Below, piece after piece: positions 37,424 to 46,947 of a stretch of DNA of 64,000 nucleotides (position 1 is its first letter; the number at the start of each line of letters is the position of its first letter). Where the stretch lies: contig JAJEAG010000086.1 in NCBI GenBank assembly GCA_022824265.1, positions 1-64,000 on the forward strand, written 5' to 3'. The notes beneath the pieces were generated by a model, which had not been told where the DNA came from, did not search any database, and saw only the letters and a list, made by a program, of their open reading frames with translations. Source of the stretch: Candidatus Poribacteria bacterium (GTDB taxonomy: Bacteria > Poribacteria > WGA-4E > WGA-3G). The position numbers and the translations under genes were made by a program.

Positions 37424-38080
37424 TTAACTGTCTGTGTTGTCTCCCTTTGAAACCTTTATCGCTTTCTTAATCAAAAGGAGCCCGTTAGGTGGTCCTGGTA
37501 TCGCACCCTTAACAACTAACAAATTCCGTTCTGCATCGGCTTGGATAATCTGTAAATTTTGGACGGTGTGTCGTTTAGCACCGTAACGTCCTGGCATCCG
37601 TTTTCCCTTAAAAACACGAGATGGTGTGGCACTTGCACCAATAGAACCTGTCCGACGAAGGTCTTGCTCGCCACCATGACTCTTTCTACCACCCTTAAAG
37701 CCGTAACGCTTCACAACACCAGTGAAACCGTGTCCTTTCGACGTACCTGTCACATCAACGAGTTCACCTTCAGAAAATAGACCAACATCAACAGTGTCAC
37801 CAACTGAAACTTCATCAAGACTTTTAACACGAAATTCACGCAATACTCGCGTTGGTGGTATATCAACCTTTGCGAAATGTCCACGCTCAGGACTGTTAAA
37901 CTTGTGTTCTTTACGTGCACCAAATCCTAATTGAACCGCTTGGTAACCATCACGTTCCTGTGTCTTTACCTGAACAATTGGACAAGGTCCAGCTTCTATA
38001 ACAGTCACCGGTATAGACTTTCCATCCTCTGCAAAGACTTGGGTCATTCCAACTTTTCTGCCAATAATTCCGTTAACCAT
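37424..38080 (-). CDS. rplC: 50S ribosomal protein L3
   Basis: A 218-residue protein reaching to the peptidyl-transferase centre. GIIGRKVGMTQVFAEDG, KGHGFTGVVKRYGFKGGRKS and GSIGASATPSRVFKGKRMPG are all present. The gene starts with ATG, 13 bases after rpsJ. Confidence 0.97.
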   Translation of the reverse strand: MVNGIIGRKVGMTQVFAEDGKSIPVTVIEAGPCPIVQVKTQERDGYQAVQLGFGARKEHKFNSPERGHFAKVDIPPTRVLREFRVKSLDEVSVGDTVDVGLFSEGELVDVTGTSKGHGFTGVVKRYGFKGGRKSHGGEQDLRRTGSIGASATPSRVFKGKRMPGRYGAKRHTVQNLQIIQADAERNLLVVKGAIPGPPNGLLLIKKAIKVSKGDNTDS

Positions 38081-38093
38081 TATCCTACCTCTA

Positions 38094-38405
38094 CTATAGG
38101 AGTGTTATTTTGACATCAACCCCAGCGGGTAGGTCAAGACGCATCAGTGCGTCAACTGTCTTTGGAGCGGTTTCAAGGATATCTAACAACCGTTTGTGAA
38201 TCCGCATTTCAAACTGTTCACGCGACTTTTTGTCAGTGAATGTTGAACGTTGAACAGTATAAATATGTTTCTTTGTCGGCAACGGAATCGGACCAGAAAC
38301 TCGCGCTTGTGTTTGCTTTGCTGTTGTCGCAATTTGTTTCGCAGACTGGTCAAGCAACCGATGGTCAAACGCTTTGAGCCGAATCCGTATCTTTTGATTG
38401 TTCAT
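38094..38405 (-). CDS. rpsJ: 30S ribosomal protein S10
   Basis: A 103-residue protein, first gene of the S10 operon. [20 protein letters not shown] and [14 protein letters not shown] are canonical. AAGGA precedes the ATG. Its 177-base leader contains a long inverted repeat. Confidence 0.97.
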   Translation of the reverse strand: MNNQKIRIRLKAFDHRLLDQSAKQIATTAKQTQARVSGPIPLPTKKHIYTVQRSTFTDKKSREQFEMRIHKRLLDILETAPKTVDALMRLDLPAGVDVKITLL

Positions 38406-38446
38406 CTCTTGGTTCCTTATTTAAAAGTAACAGGTTATTACTCGTA

Positions 38447-38550
38447 TTATTTTAGTCTTATACATGTATCTTGTCGAAACTGTTCACATTGATCTACATA
38501 GCCTTGAACGCTTCAACAAGATACAAGTAACACGTTGTAGACTAAAATAA
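38447..38550 (-). promoter_or_regulatory. Long inverted repeat in the tuf-rpsJ spacer (S10 leader candidate)
   Basis: Three co-linear arms pair around a 20-base loop: TTATTTTAGTC with GACTAAAATAA (11 of 11), TGTATCTTGT with ACAAGATACA (10 of 10), and GTTC with GAAC. It begins about 33 bases after the tuf stop and ends about 42 bases before rpsJ. There is no T tract. It may be the counterpart of the L4-responsive S10 leader; that is inference. Confidence 0.55.
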
Positions 38551-38582
38551 CTGAAGAGCAAAACCTTTAGAAGGCTACCTTC

Positions 38583-39782
38583 TTACTCAAGAATCTTTGA
38601 GACAACACCTGCTCCGATTGTGTGTCCGCCTTCACGGATAGCAAATCGGAGTTGTTCTTCCATTGCAATCGGTTTTGACAACTCAACAGTAATCTGTGCA
38701 TTGTCACCAGGCATAATCATTTCAATACCTTCAGCAAGATTCATTTCACCTGTGACATCAGTTGTCCGGAAATAGAACTGCGGACGATATCCACTAAAGA
38801 ATGGATTCCAACGTCCACCTTCCTCTTTTGTCAGAATATACGCCTCAGCTTCAAATTTGGTATGAGGTGTAACTGTACCCGGAATTGACAACACCTGTCC
38901 GCGTTCAACATCATCTCGATCAATACCTCGAAGCAATGCACCGATATTGTCACCCGCTCTACCTTCGTCAAGAAACTTATTAAACATTTCCACACCAGTA
39001 ACAACCGTATCACGTGTGTCGCGAAGACCAACGATTTCAACTGTATCGTTGACATTAACGATCCCACGTTCAACACGACCTGTAACAACCGTACCACGTC
39101 CACTGATTGTAAAGATGTCTTCAATCGGCATCAAGAAGGGTTTTTCGGTATCTCTAACCGGTTCTGGAATAAACTCATCAACGGAGGACATGAGATCAAG
39201 AATCGGTTTACATTTATCACTCGTTGGGTCACCAGCGGATTCCATTGCTTCCAAAGCTGAACCAGCGATGATCGGTGTATCGTCACCAGGAAATTCATAC
39301 TCATCCAACAATTCCCTAACTTCCAGTTCAACGAGCTCAAGCAGTTCTTCGTCATCCACCATGTCTGCCTTATTAAGAAAGACAACAAGGGAAGGAACGT
39401 TCACCTGCCGGGCAAGGAGTACGTGTTCACGTGTCTGTGGCATTGGTCCATCTGCTGCAGAAACAACCAGAATAGCACCATCCATCTGGGCAGCACCGGT
39501 AATCATATTTTTGATGTAGTCAGCGTGGCCAGGACAATCAACGTGAGCATAGTGACGGTTTTCAGTCTCGTATTCAACATGAGCCGTATTAATAGTTATA
39601 CCACGTTCTTTTTCCTCGGGGGCTTTATCAATGTCCTCATAGGTCATCACATAGTCTTTGTCCGCGAGCTGCGATAATACCATAGTAATTGCCGCGGTAA
39701 GCGTTGTCTTACCATGGTCAACGTGGCCAATAGTTCCAATATTAACGTGTGGCTTTGTCCTTTCAAATGCTTGCTTTGCCAT
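38583..39782 (-). CDS. tuf: Elongation factor Tu
   Basis: Delivers aminoacyl-tRNA to the ribosome, 399 residues. G1 is GHVDHGKT (19-26), the switch regions include [20 protein letters not shown], and NKAD ([10 protein letters not shown]) recognises guanine. The start is ATG. It follows fusA by 261 bases, with a promoter-like region of its own. Confidence 0.97.
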   Translation of the reverse strand: MAKQAFERTKPHVNIGTIGHVDHGKTTLTAAITMVLSQLADKDYVMTYEDIDKAPEEKERGITINTAHVEYETENRHYAHVDCPGHADYIKNMITGAAQMDGAILVVSAADGPMPQTREHVLLARQVNVPSLVVFLNKADMVDDEELLELVELEVRELLDEYEFPGDDTPIIAGSALEAMESAGDPTSDKCKPILDLMSSVDEFIPEPVRDTEKPFLMPIEDIFTISGRGTVVTGRVERGIVNVNDTVEIVGLRDTRDTVVTGVEMFNKFLDEGRAGDNIGALLRGIDRDDVERGQVLSIPGTVTPHTKFEAEAYILTKEEGGRWNPFFSGYRPQFYFRTTDVTGEMNLAEGIEMIMPGDNAQITVELSKPIAMEEQLRFAIREGGHTIGAGVVSKILE

Positions 39783-39986
39783 TTCTGTCCGAACTCCAAA
39801 TTATAGGTTTATATATAAGGTTTGTAATATCGCTTAACCTTGGCTTACTCTATGTTCTCAAAAGAGCGTTTGGTATAGCGCACAACGTGTCTCAACTTTG
39901 TCCGAAAGTCTTCAGACTTCCACAAATTACCTAACGAAAATCTCATTTCGGCAAGTAATATCTATTATTCACTCTAATTATTGTCC

Positions 39987-40015
39987 TAATTATTGTCAAA
40001 TGTGTATAATGTCAA
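39987..40015 (-). promoter_or_regulatory. Candidate tuf promoter
   Basis: On the minus strand TTGACA (40015-40010) and TAATTA (39992-39987) are 17 bases apart. A second TTGACA at 39999-39994 with a weaker -10 follows. The untranslated leader would be about 200 bases and contains a small AAGTC/GACTT hairpin. Confidence 0.45.
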
Positions 40016-40043
40016 TAATCACAACTTAGTGCTTTTGTATGCT

Positions 40044-42164
40044 TTATCGTTCTTTAGATGTTGATACAGTGTTTGATATCAAATCCTCCGCAACACTCGT
40101 TGGCACTTCTCTATAATGCGCAAACTCCATAGTATAGTTCGCACGCCCCTGTGTCAAGGAACGAAGGGATTTGACATAACCGAACATTTCAGATAACGGC
40201 ACATCTACACGAACAACTTGAATTCGAGATTTCGTATGCACCTCAGTGTCCCTAATATGAGCACGACGGGAATTAAGATCTCCTATTACCTTCCCAAGAT
40301 ACTCATCTGGCACTATAACTTCAACTCCCATGATCGGTTCAAGTAATACTGAACCTGAGCGTTTCGCAGCATCCTTGAATGCCATAGAAGCAGCAATGGA
40401 AAATGACATCTCAGAGGAATCCACTTGATGGAAAGAACCATCTACGAGCCGCACTCCAACATCAACTACAGGATACCCCGCTAAAGTTCCCACATTCATT
40501 GCGGTTTCAATGCCCTTTCGAACCGCAGGAATGTATTCTTGAGGGATTACACCACCCTTAGTTTCATCGGAAAATTCAAAACCACTTCCTTTTTCAAGAG
40601 GTATAACTTCAATAACAACATGACCAAACTGACCTCTACCACCAGATTGTCGAACAAATCTACCTTCGGCTTTTACCGGTTTTAGAAGCGTTTCACGGTA
40701 GGCAACTTCTGGAGAACCTACATTCGCAGAAACATTAAACTCTCTTACAAGCCTATCCACGATAATTTCCAGATGAAGTTCACCCATGCCAGAAAGTAAC
40801 GTCTGTCCAGTGTCAGGATCTTGATGTACTTTGAAAGTCGGATCCTCCTCAGCCAATTTTGAAAGAGCAAGATTCAACTTATCAATATCTGATTGTGAAC
40901 GTGGTTCTACTGCTATTGACATAACAGGTAACGGAAATTCCATTGTTTCCAATGCAATTGGTGCTTTTGGATCACAAATTGTGTCACCAGTACTTAATTC
41001 CTTCAATCCAATCGCAGCAACAATATCACCCGCACTTACCGATTGATGTTCTTCACGTTTATTAGCATGCATCTGCATCAACCTGCCAATACGTTCAAAC
41101 TTTTCACGCTTACTGTTGTAAACAGTGTCCCCTTTGTTTAGAACACCAGAATAGACCCTTAGATATGTCAGTTTACCAACATGTGGATCCGTCGTAATTT
41201 TAAATGCAAGGGCACAGAACGGAGCATTCGTATCTGCTGATCGAGTTTCTTCTTCTTCAGTTTTTGGGTTGAAACCAACTATGGATTTGACATCGGTGGG
41301 AGAAGGAAGGTAGGAGACAATACCATCTAAAAGCGGTTGAACACCTTTGTTCTTTAAGGCACTTCCACAAAGTACCGGAACAACTTTGCTACTGAGGACT
41401 GCTTGCCTTAAACCCGTTTTTATTTCTTCTGGTGTAAATTCTACTCCGTTGACATATTTCTCAAACAAACCTTCATCCCATTCAGCAACAGCTGCGAACA
41501 AATGATCCCGATATTCATAAACCATTTCCTCCATCTCTGTCGGAATATCTGTTTCATGAACAACAGTCCCTTGGCTACTTTCGTCCCATAACTGTCCCTT
41601 CATTGAAATCAAGTCTACAATGCCTTTGAATTGTTCTGCTGAACCAATTGGCAATTGGATAGGCACGGCTGTTGTTCCTAAACGTTCACCCATCATTTCA
41701 ACGGTTCGGAAAAAGTCCGCACCCGTTCGATCCATCTTATTGACATAAGCAATACGAGGAATTTCGTATTTATCCGCTTGTCGCCATACAGTTTCGGATT
41801 GCGGTTCAACACCACCAACAGCACAGAAAACTGCAACTGCTCCATCAAGCACCCTCAGCGAACGTTCAACCTCAACTGTAAAGTCAATGTGTCCAGGAGT
41901 ATCAATAATATTAATATGATGTTCTTTCCAGTTACAGGTAGTTGCTGCAGCAGTTATTGTAATGCCACGTTCCTGTTCCTGCACCATCCAATCCATAGTT
42001 GTCGTACCATCATCGACTTCACCGATCCGGTAAACTCTACCCGTATAAAATAGGATACGTTCGGTAACAGTAGTTTTTCCCGCATCAATATGAGCCATTA
42101 TTCCAATGTTTCGCCTATGCGATAGGGTTGACTTGCGTGGCACCCTAATATTTTTCTCCGCCAC
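40044..42164 (-). CDS. fusA: Elongation factor G
   Basis: The translocation GTPase, 706 residues. AHIDAGKT (24-31) is the P-loop, [20 protein letters not shown] the switch region, and NKMD the guanine-specificity motif. Domains II-V follow at normal lengths. It is preceded by rpsG with an 82-base gap. Confidence 0.97.
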   Translation of the reverse strand: MAEKNIRVPRKSTLSHRRNIGIMAHIDAGKTTVTERILFYTGRVYRIGEVDDGTTTMDWMVQEQERGITITAAATTCNWKEHHINIIDTPGHIDFTVEVERSLRVLDGAVAVFCAVGGVEPQSETVWRQADKYEIPRIAYVNKMDRTGADFFRTVEMMGERLGTTAVPIQLPIGSAEQFKGIVDLISMKGQLWDESSQGTVVHETDIPTEMEEMVYEYRDHLFAAVAEWDEGLFEKYVNGVEFTPEEIKTGLRQAVLSSKVVPVLCGSALKNKGVQPLLDGIVSYLPSPTDVKSIVGFNPKTEEEETRSADTNAPFCALAFKITTDPHVGKLTYLRVYSGVLNKGDTVYNSKREKFERIGRLMQMHANKREEHQSVSAGDIVAAIGLKELSTGDTICDPKAPIALETMEFPLPVMSIAVEPRSQSDIDKLNLALSKLAEEDPTFKVHQDPDTGQTLLSGMGELHLEIIVDRLVREFNVSANVGSPEVAYRETLLKPVKAEGRFVRQSGGRGQFGHVVIEVIPLEKGSGFEFSDETKGGVIPQEYIPAVRKGIETAMNVGTLAGYPVVDVGVRLVDGSFHQVDSSEMSFSIAASMAFKDAAKRSGSVLLEPIMGVEVIVPDEYLGKVIGDLNSRRAHIRDTEVHTKSRIQVVRVDVPLSEMFGYVKSLRSLTQGRANYTMEFAHYREVPTSVAEDLISNTVSTSKER

Positions 42165-42246
42165 GGTTCCATTACTCCTGAATTCGACGGTCTCTACTTC
42201 ACCGCCACATAATGTACATTTCTACTTTTATTCTATGTTTGTATTG

Positions 42247-42717
42247 TTACCATCTATAATGTGCAAAAGCTCTGTTCGCCTCTGCCATACGGTGTTGGTC
42301 TCTTTTCCTATTAATTGCAGCACCTTCTTCTTTCGCTGCATCCATAAGTTCACCTGCTAACCGTGCTGCCATGCCTTTTTCACCACGGGCTCGCGCAGAT
42401 TGAATAATCCAGTTAATCGCTAATGTCGTTCTCCGTTCAGCTTTTACATCAACAGGCACCTGATACGTCTGACTTCCAACACGTCGTGGACGAATCTCAA
42501 GCACAGGCTTTACATTGTTGATAGCCTGACGAAATACGGAAAATCCTTCCTCTTTCGATCTGTCCTCAATAATCTGAAAACTGGTGTACACAATCCGTTG
42601 TGCAGTCCCTTTCTTACCATCCCACATCAAGTGGTTAATAAATTTTGAAACTAATTTACTGTTATGAATGGCATCAGGGTCTACATCCCTTTTTGTGACG
42701 TTTCCACGTCTCGGCAT
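42247..42717 (-). CDS. rpsG: 30S ribosomal protein S7
   Basis: A 156-residue head-assembly protein. KRDVDPDAIHNSKLVSKFIN and the C-terminal RMAEANRAFAHYRW are typical. In E. coli S7 represses str translation from the rpsL-rpsG spacer; here that spacer (101 bases) shows no obvious strong stem. Confidence 0.97.
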   Translation of the reverse strand: MPRRGNVTKRDVDPDAIHNSKLVSKFINHLMWDGKKGTAQRIVYTSFQIIEDRSKEEGFSVFRQAINNVKPVLEIRPRRVGSQTYQVPVDVKAERRTTLAINWIIQSARARGEKGMAARLAGELMDAAKEEGAAINRKRDQHRMAEANRAFAHYRW

Positions 42718-42818
42718 CTATATCTCCTCCAAAAACTCATTAGCAATACTTACACTTTTACTGTTACTACAATCCATAGTATCAACTAAAATATAATGGT
42801 CTGAAATACTTCAGTCAT

Positions 42819-43193
42819 TTAACTGGGTTTTCGCGCGCCATACTTTGAACGTCCTTGGCGACGGTTCTCAACACCAGCCGTATCTAATTTACCACGAACA
42901 ATATGGTACCGCACGTTCGATAAATCCTTAACACGACCACCACGAACTAACACGACTGAGTGCTCTTGTAAATTGTGGTCAATTCCAGGTATATAACAGG
43001 TCGCCTCATCAGCGGAAGAGGTAAACCTTACACGTGCTACCTTCCGTAAAGCAGAATTTGGCTTGTTCGGCGTTACCGTTTTTACCTGTAAACAGATACC
43101 CCTACGTTGAGGACACTGCTGGAGAATCGGGGATTTCGTTTTTTTACGATATTTCTTGCGCGGTTTTTTAATTAACTGATTAATTGTTGGCAT
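42819..43193 (-). CDS. rpsL: 30S ribosomal protein S12 with unusual decoding-loop residues
   Basis: A decoding-centre protein of 124 residues. [20 protein letters not shown] opens it; [16 protein letters not shown] and [10 protein letters not shown] are conserved. ATG at 43193 is preferred to GTG 43199 on homology and GAGG spacing. Residue 43 is Asn (TPNKPNS, codon AAC), where nearly all bacteria have Lys and where Asn causes streptomycin resistance in mutants. The second loop reads KDLSNVRYH instead of KDLPGVRYH, so the usual Pro-Gly is Ser-Asn. The Asp that RimO methylthiolates (Asp90 here) is kept. Confidence 0.95.
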   Translation of the reverse strand: MPTINQLIKKPRKKYRKKTKSPILQQCPQRRGICLQVKTVTPNKPNSALRKVARVRFTSSADEATCYIPGIDHNLQEHSVVLVRGGRVKDLSNVRYHIVRGKLDTAGVENRRQGRSKYGARKPS

Positions 43194-43244
43194 TTCCACA
43201 CCTCACTGACATTACGACAACAAGTCGTAAACTACTGCTTTTAG

Positions 43245-43271
43245 ACAAAAGAAAAAGCCCTCAAAGGGCTT
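43245..43271 (-). terminator. Intrinsic terminator, possibly an attenuator of the str operon
   Basis: On the minus strand AAGCCCT-TTG-AGGGCTT is followed by TTTCTTTTG. It lies about 50 bases ahead of rpsL, and downstream of the only consensus promoter in the gap, so it may act on rpsL transcription and not only end nagA transcripts. A second stem TTACGAC/GTCGTAA follows near the rpsL ribosome site. Confidence 0.75.
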
Positions 43272-43390
43272 GTAATACTCAACTGAACACATTAACGTTG
43301 CTCTGAGGAAAACGACGTTAGACTGCTTCCAAATTGAATGCCCCCTGTGTAAAATTGTGGACAAAACTTTTTACTACACTCAAAACCTAT

Positions 43391-43419
43391 ATTATAAACA
43401 TAAATACAGGTAATGTCAA
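43391..43419 (-). promoter_or_regulatory. Consensus promoter of the str-S10-spc-alpha cluster
   Basis: On the minus strand TTGACA (43419-43414) and TATAAT (43396-43391) are exactly 17 bases apart, a perfect sigma-70 match. It lies just after the nagA stop, giving an rpsL leader of about 190 bases. Confidence 0.75.
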
Positions 43420-43477
43420 GTTAAATTCAAAAATATTGCGAAAATTATTAGTAAATTGTTGTGAAATTACGAAATTT

Positions 43478-44710
43478 TTATGATTCTACCGCTTTTCCGC
43501 GAAGAATCACGTTCTGAACACTCAGATTCTCATCAACAATAACAACATCCGCACCTTTTCCTGTTGCAATTGAACCTATCATATCATCCACACCTAAATT
43601 CCGGGCAGGCGTTAATGTCGCCATCGTCAATGCATCCTCTAAAGTATATCCCCAACGTACAACATTGCGAACACCATCCATAAGGGTTATAATCGCTCCA
43701 GCAAGACGTTCAGTAGGTTTACCAACATCCAACCACATCGCGCCATCTTTTATATATTTAGGTGTATCTATATCAGCCATTTCATTGAGGCGAAATGCGT
43801 CATGCTCCTCTTCATAGACAGCATCCTTTTGCCACATTTCCTCGGTCAGTCCAGCATGTTCGGTGCAGTCTGTTATCAAACCCACACCAGAAACACCTTT
43901 ATGTTGTATCAAATACTTACCCCAAAAAGGATGAACGTGATGTTCGTCCACAATTAATTCTGCATGTATACCCGGGTGATCGAAAACAGCCTCAAGTGCG
44001 CCAAGATCACGATGATGCATGCCGCTCATACCGTTGTACGTATGAGTAGCACGCGTAATTCCCGCATCAATACCATCCATCGCCTGCTGATATGTTGCGT
44101 TTGTGTGCCCCATAGCAATAACGATATTGTTATATGCTTCTTCCCCATACTCCGCAAGATGTTTGATAAACTTTAAATTATCATCATTTTCCGGTGCAAC
44201 TGAAATCACTTTTAAAGTGCCATCAGACGCTGCCCACATGGCATGAAATTCTTCAAAGTTCGGAGGTGTAATATACTTTGCGTTCTGGGCACCGTTTTTT
44301 GCCAAACTCCCAAACTTACCTTCAACATACGATCCTAAAAGCCTTGCACCATCTTTTACAGGTTGGTCAACAACCTGGGCAATAGCATCTAACGATGCGT
44401 TTATCTGACCCATACTCCCCGAAGAAATACCGACTACTAACGACGTAACACCATTAGCAGCATGTGCACGGGCAATTGTCCCAATGTCTTCGGCTTTGCC
44501 GGTCATGCTGTCACAACCACCACCGCCATGAATCAACCCATCAATCAAACCAGGAATCACGAGACACCCTGATGCATCAATTACCTCATCTGAAGGAGGA
44601 AGTTGTTCTTTTGTAATTGTTGTTATTGTTTCTCCTTGAATGGCAACGGTTCCATATCCATAATGTGTCGGTGTATAAATATTACCATTCGTAATCGTCA
44701 ATGTTTCCAT
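43478..44710 (-). CDS. nagA: N-acetylglucosamine-6-phosphate deacetylase family protein
   Basis: An amidohydrolase predicted to deacetylate GlcNAc-6-phosphate, 410 residues. GHTNAT, THTYNGMSGMHHRD and the VDEHHVHP region supply metal and substrate ligands; LITDCTEHAG carries the catalytic Asp. The usual His-x-His near residue 60 is Leu59-Ile60-His61 (GLIHGGGG), and EGKFGSLAKNGAQN replaces the common EGPF...KGAH. E. coli NagA also lacks His-x-His, so activity is still plausible, though the substrate may differ. ATG at 44710 is chosen by homology; upstream frame extension starts at TTG and overlaps the ThuA gene. Confidence 0.8.
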   Translation of the reverse strand: METLTITNGNIYTPTHYGYGTVAIQGETITTITKEQLPPSDEVIDASGCLVIPGLIDGLIHGGGGCDSMTGKAEDIGTIARAHAANGVTSLVVGISSGSMGQINASLDAIAQVVDQPVKDGARLLGSYVEGKFGSLAKNGAQNAKYITPPNFEEFHAMWAASDGTLKVISVAPENDDNLKFIKHLAEYGEEAYNNIVIAMGHTNATYQQAMDGIDAGITRATHTYNGMSGMHHRDLGALEAVFDHPGIHAELIVDEHHVHPFWGKYLIQHKGVSGVGLITDCTEHAGLTEEMWQKDAVYEEEHDAFRLNEMADIDTPKYIKDGAMWLDVGKPTERLAGAIITLMDGVRNVVRWGYTLEDALTMATLTPARNLGVDDMIGSIATGKGADVVIVDENLSVQNVILRGKAVES

Positions 44711-44736
44711 ATTTAATATATATCTCTTCTCCAAAT

Positions 44737-45363
44737 CTATTTTGATACCCAAAGAACACTCTGTGCAAGAAATCGCAAAAAAGGTTCTAACTCAAAATCC
44801 TTTTGATGTCCTAATGAAGTATAACAGACACGACCTCCATTATGCAAACGTGTCCATGCAACAGGTTCCGTATGTTCATCTGTTCGTCCCATCAACAACA
44901 CAGTCGTCCCGTCCCGAAGCGAAGGGTTTTTGTAAAGACTCCCATAACTCTCAAATTTCGGAACCCCTTCCAGAATCGGATGTTCTGTCGCCACCGTTTC
45001 TAATTGTACAGTAGGTCCGTGACCATAATGTCCTTGATAATCCCCACCCAACACTATCTTATCAAATTCCAACCAATTCTGATAAGCATGGCTTGCAGTT
45101 CTCACACCGACAATCGGTCTGCCTTCTTCACAATACGATTGAAACTGTTTGAGTGATTCCCCACTAGTATTGAGACGTCGAGTATAGACCAACAAAACAT
45201 CAGCATCATCTAATGCTTCTAAGGAAGGATCATCATCTTCTGATTTATAGGCTACCATATCCGCTTGAATAGGATAGTTTTTCTCAATATATCTTTTAAA
45301 TATATTCAACGATACTTCCGAGTCATATTCAAATGAACCTGATAACATACATAATTTTAGCAC
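44737..45363 (-). CDS. ThuA-like domain protein
   Basis: A 208-residue protein with the glutamine-amidotransferase-like fold of ThuA (trehalose utilisation). Landmarks are the first strand LKLCMLSGSFEYDSEVSL, DVLLVYTRRLNTSGESLK, GVRTASHAYQNW and the terminal GGRVCYTSLGHQKDFE. The start is GTG at 45363 after GGGGTGA. It lies upstream of nagA with a 26-base gap, suggesting a shared role in carbohydrate breakdown. ThuA-like proteins have no firmly assigned reaction. Confidence 0.85.
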   Translation of the reverse strand: MLKLCMLSGSFEYDSEVSLNIFKRYIEKNYPIQADMVAYKSEDDDPSLEALDDADVLLVYTRRLNTSGESLKQFQSYCEEGRPIVGVRTASHAYQNWLEFDKIVLGGDYQGHYGHGPTVQLETVATEHPILEGVPKFESYGSLYKNPSLRDGTTVLLMGRTDEHTEPVAWTRLHNGGRVCYTSLGHQKDFELEPFLRFLAQSVLWVSK

Positions 45364-45424
45364 AAATTCACCCCATAAGAAATAATGCCATTTCTAAACG
45401 GCAGCTTCTCATTAATAAAAAATG

Positions 45425-45590
45425 TGTTTGTAGTCGCACAATCATTGCGTCTCTTACATTCCGTAGGGGCGAGGTTTCCTCGCCCGTCTTCACGCACTTC
45501 TTACATTCTCGTAGGTCGGAGCGAGCAAAGCGACATCCGACATGGACACTAAAGCCCCAGAGGGGCGAAAGGTGTATCAGAGGCGCTAAG
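45425..45590. repeat. Composite dispersed repeat, copy A
   Basis: Three hairpin-forming modules lie side by side: GGGCGAGG-TTT-CCTCGCCC (45467-45485), GTCGGAGCGAGC with its partner CATCCGAC (45515-45541), and GCCCC-AGA-GGGGC (45554-45566). The first two recur at 54671-54780, and the second alone at 52691-52717. They lie outside genes. The family looks like REP-type intergenic repeats. Confidence 0.75.
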
Positions 45591-45650
45591 GTTACACACT
45601 AAATTGACACATAAAGTGCGATTTCCTAACTGCACCTCATTCAATCTATT

Positions 45651-46151
45651 CTACTTCTTTTCTAAAACCAGAAAACTGTAGGAATAAGGATTTTTCTCAT
45701 CCGCTTCACAATCTGTCCGTTTCACTTCTCTCCACGCATTCCAATCAAATTCAGGAAAATAAACATCTCCCTCAAACGTATCGTGAACCTGCGTCAGGTA
45801 AAGTCGAGTTGCGTACGGCAAAAACGCTGCGTAGATAGGCGCACCACCACATATCATAAGTTCCGTTGAATCATCGTACATTTCTCCAACAGTGGCAAGA
45901 ATGTCATCAACTGAATGAGCAACTATACAACCTTTCGGTGCCTTGTAGTTCTCATTACGTGTTAGAATTATGTTTCGCCGCTTAGCCAACGGACGAGGAA
46001 GCGTTTCAAAGGTTTTACGTCCCATCACGACAGGTTTGCCGATAGTCATCTCACGAAAGTGTTTAAGGTCAGCAGGCAATTTCCAAGGTATATGTGGTCC
46101 ATTACCAATAAGTCGGTTTTTATCTATCGCAGCAATCATTGAGATTTGCAC
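45651..46151 (-). CDS. folA: Dihydrofolate reductase
   Basis: Regenerates tetrahydrofolate, consumed as dihydrofolate by thymidylate synthase. The 166 residues start QISMIAAIDKNRLIGNGPHI and include IPWKLPADLKHFREMTIGKP, GRKTFETLP and ICGGAPIYAAFLP. The start is probably GTG at 46151, since family alignment needs the preceding residues. thyA lies 3.4 kb upstream on the same strand, separated by the lipoprotein cluster. Confidence 0.95.
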   Translation of the reverse strand: MQISMIAAIDKNRLIGNGPHIPWKLPADLKHFREMTIGKPVVMGRKTFETLPRPLAKRRNIILTRNENYKAPKGCIVAHSVDDILATVGEMYDDSTELMICGGAPIYAAFLPYATRLYLTQVHDTFEGDVYFPEFDWNAWREVKRTDCEADEKNPYSYSFLVLEKK

Positions 46152-46198
46152 TATTCTTCAACACTCCTTCGGTTCACAATACGGTGTTCAGTAATCCA

Positions 46199-46912
46199 TC
46201 AATCCTTTTTCTGTTTAGAGACCATTTTAAAATGGCTTATCCATCTAAGTTTATTTGAACTAAAACTACTGCCACCCCCGCTACCATCAAACTTCTCATG
46301 TGGCTCTACAAATTTTTGAATTGGAAACTTTCGTTTTTCGTTCTTATTAGCTCCAAACTCAAAATGTAACACACCGTCAACGAGTTTGAATCTTCCTCTT
46401 TGCTTAGTATCGGAATCACCATAATATTGATTAATTAAGTCGTGAAAACTAAGATTACCAAAATCTGTATTTTCAATAGAAAAATACACCATAAGCCAGT
46501 TGCTAGTACGGAAAATAGCGAACACTTCACGCTCTTTTAAACCTGTAGAAATTTTAGATGTTGCTAACGGTGGGTTAAATACACTTTGCGGGTTTTCTTC
46601 TTTAGTAAAATATAAAAGGGTTAACCCTCCTACCTTGTTTACCCCCCTGTATTCAATGCCTTTATCAGCGTCAATTAAGTCAAATGAAATCGGTAATTTC
46701 TGTTTTTCTTTACCGCTACCTCTATCAAATTCTATTGTCAACTGTTTAGGTGTAAGTTGCGCGCTGACTACTTTCCATTTTTCTGGCATACGAAGCCGAA
46801 CCGTACAGCGAACACCATTTCCAGTTATTCCTTCATACCGTAACTGTTCTTCAACTGCACAACTCATACACAGCAGTAAGAGACTAATAAAATAAACTAT
46901 CCGAATCTTCAT
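46199..46912 (-). CDS. Repeat-containing lipoprotein, family member 1
   Basis: A 237-residue lipoprotein with signal MKIRIVYFISLLLLCMSC (Cys18). It contains two similar beta-rich units. Unit 1 reads LTIEFDRGSGKEKQKLPISF and continues to GLTLLYFT. Unit 2 reads LHFEFGANKNEKRKFPIQKF followed by a Gly/Ser turn. In between, REVFAIFRTSNWLMVYFSIE is a conserved core. It is closely similar to the broken gene at 48803-49523 and distantly to the two genes between them. I do not recognise the family. ATG at 46912 begins a clean signal peptide. Confidence 0.65.
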   Translation of the reverse strand: MKIRIVYFISLLLLCMSCAVEEQLRYEGITGNGVRCTVRLRMPEKWKVVSAQLTPKQLTIEFDRGSGKEKQKLPISFDLIDADKGIEYRGVNKVGGLTLLYFTKEENPQSVFNPPLATSKISTGLKEREVFAIFRTSNWLMVYFSIENTDFGNLSFHDLINQYYGDSDTKQRGRFKLVDGVLHFEFGANKNEKRKFPIQKFVEPHEKFDGSGGGSSFSSNKLRWISHFKMVSKQKKD

Positions 46913-46947
46913 CTGATTGATCTCTGGGTTATTGCGAAATGGCAAGA

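Noticed and set aside
38947-39519. 190-residue plus-strand frame opposite tuf
   Set aside because: A shadow of the EF-Tu gene with Ser/Thr-rich artefactual composition.
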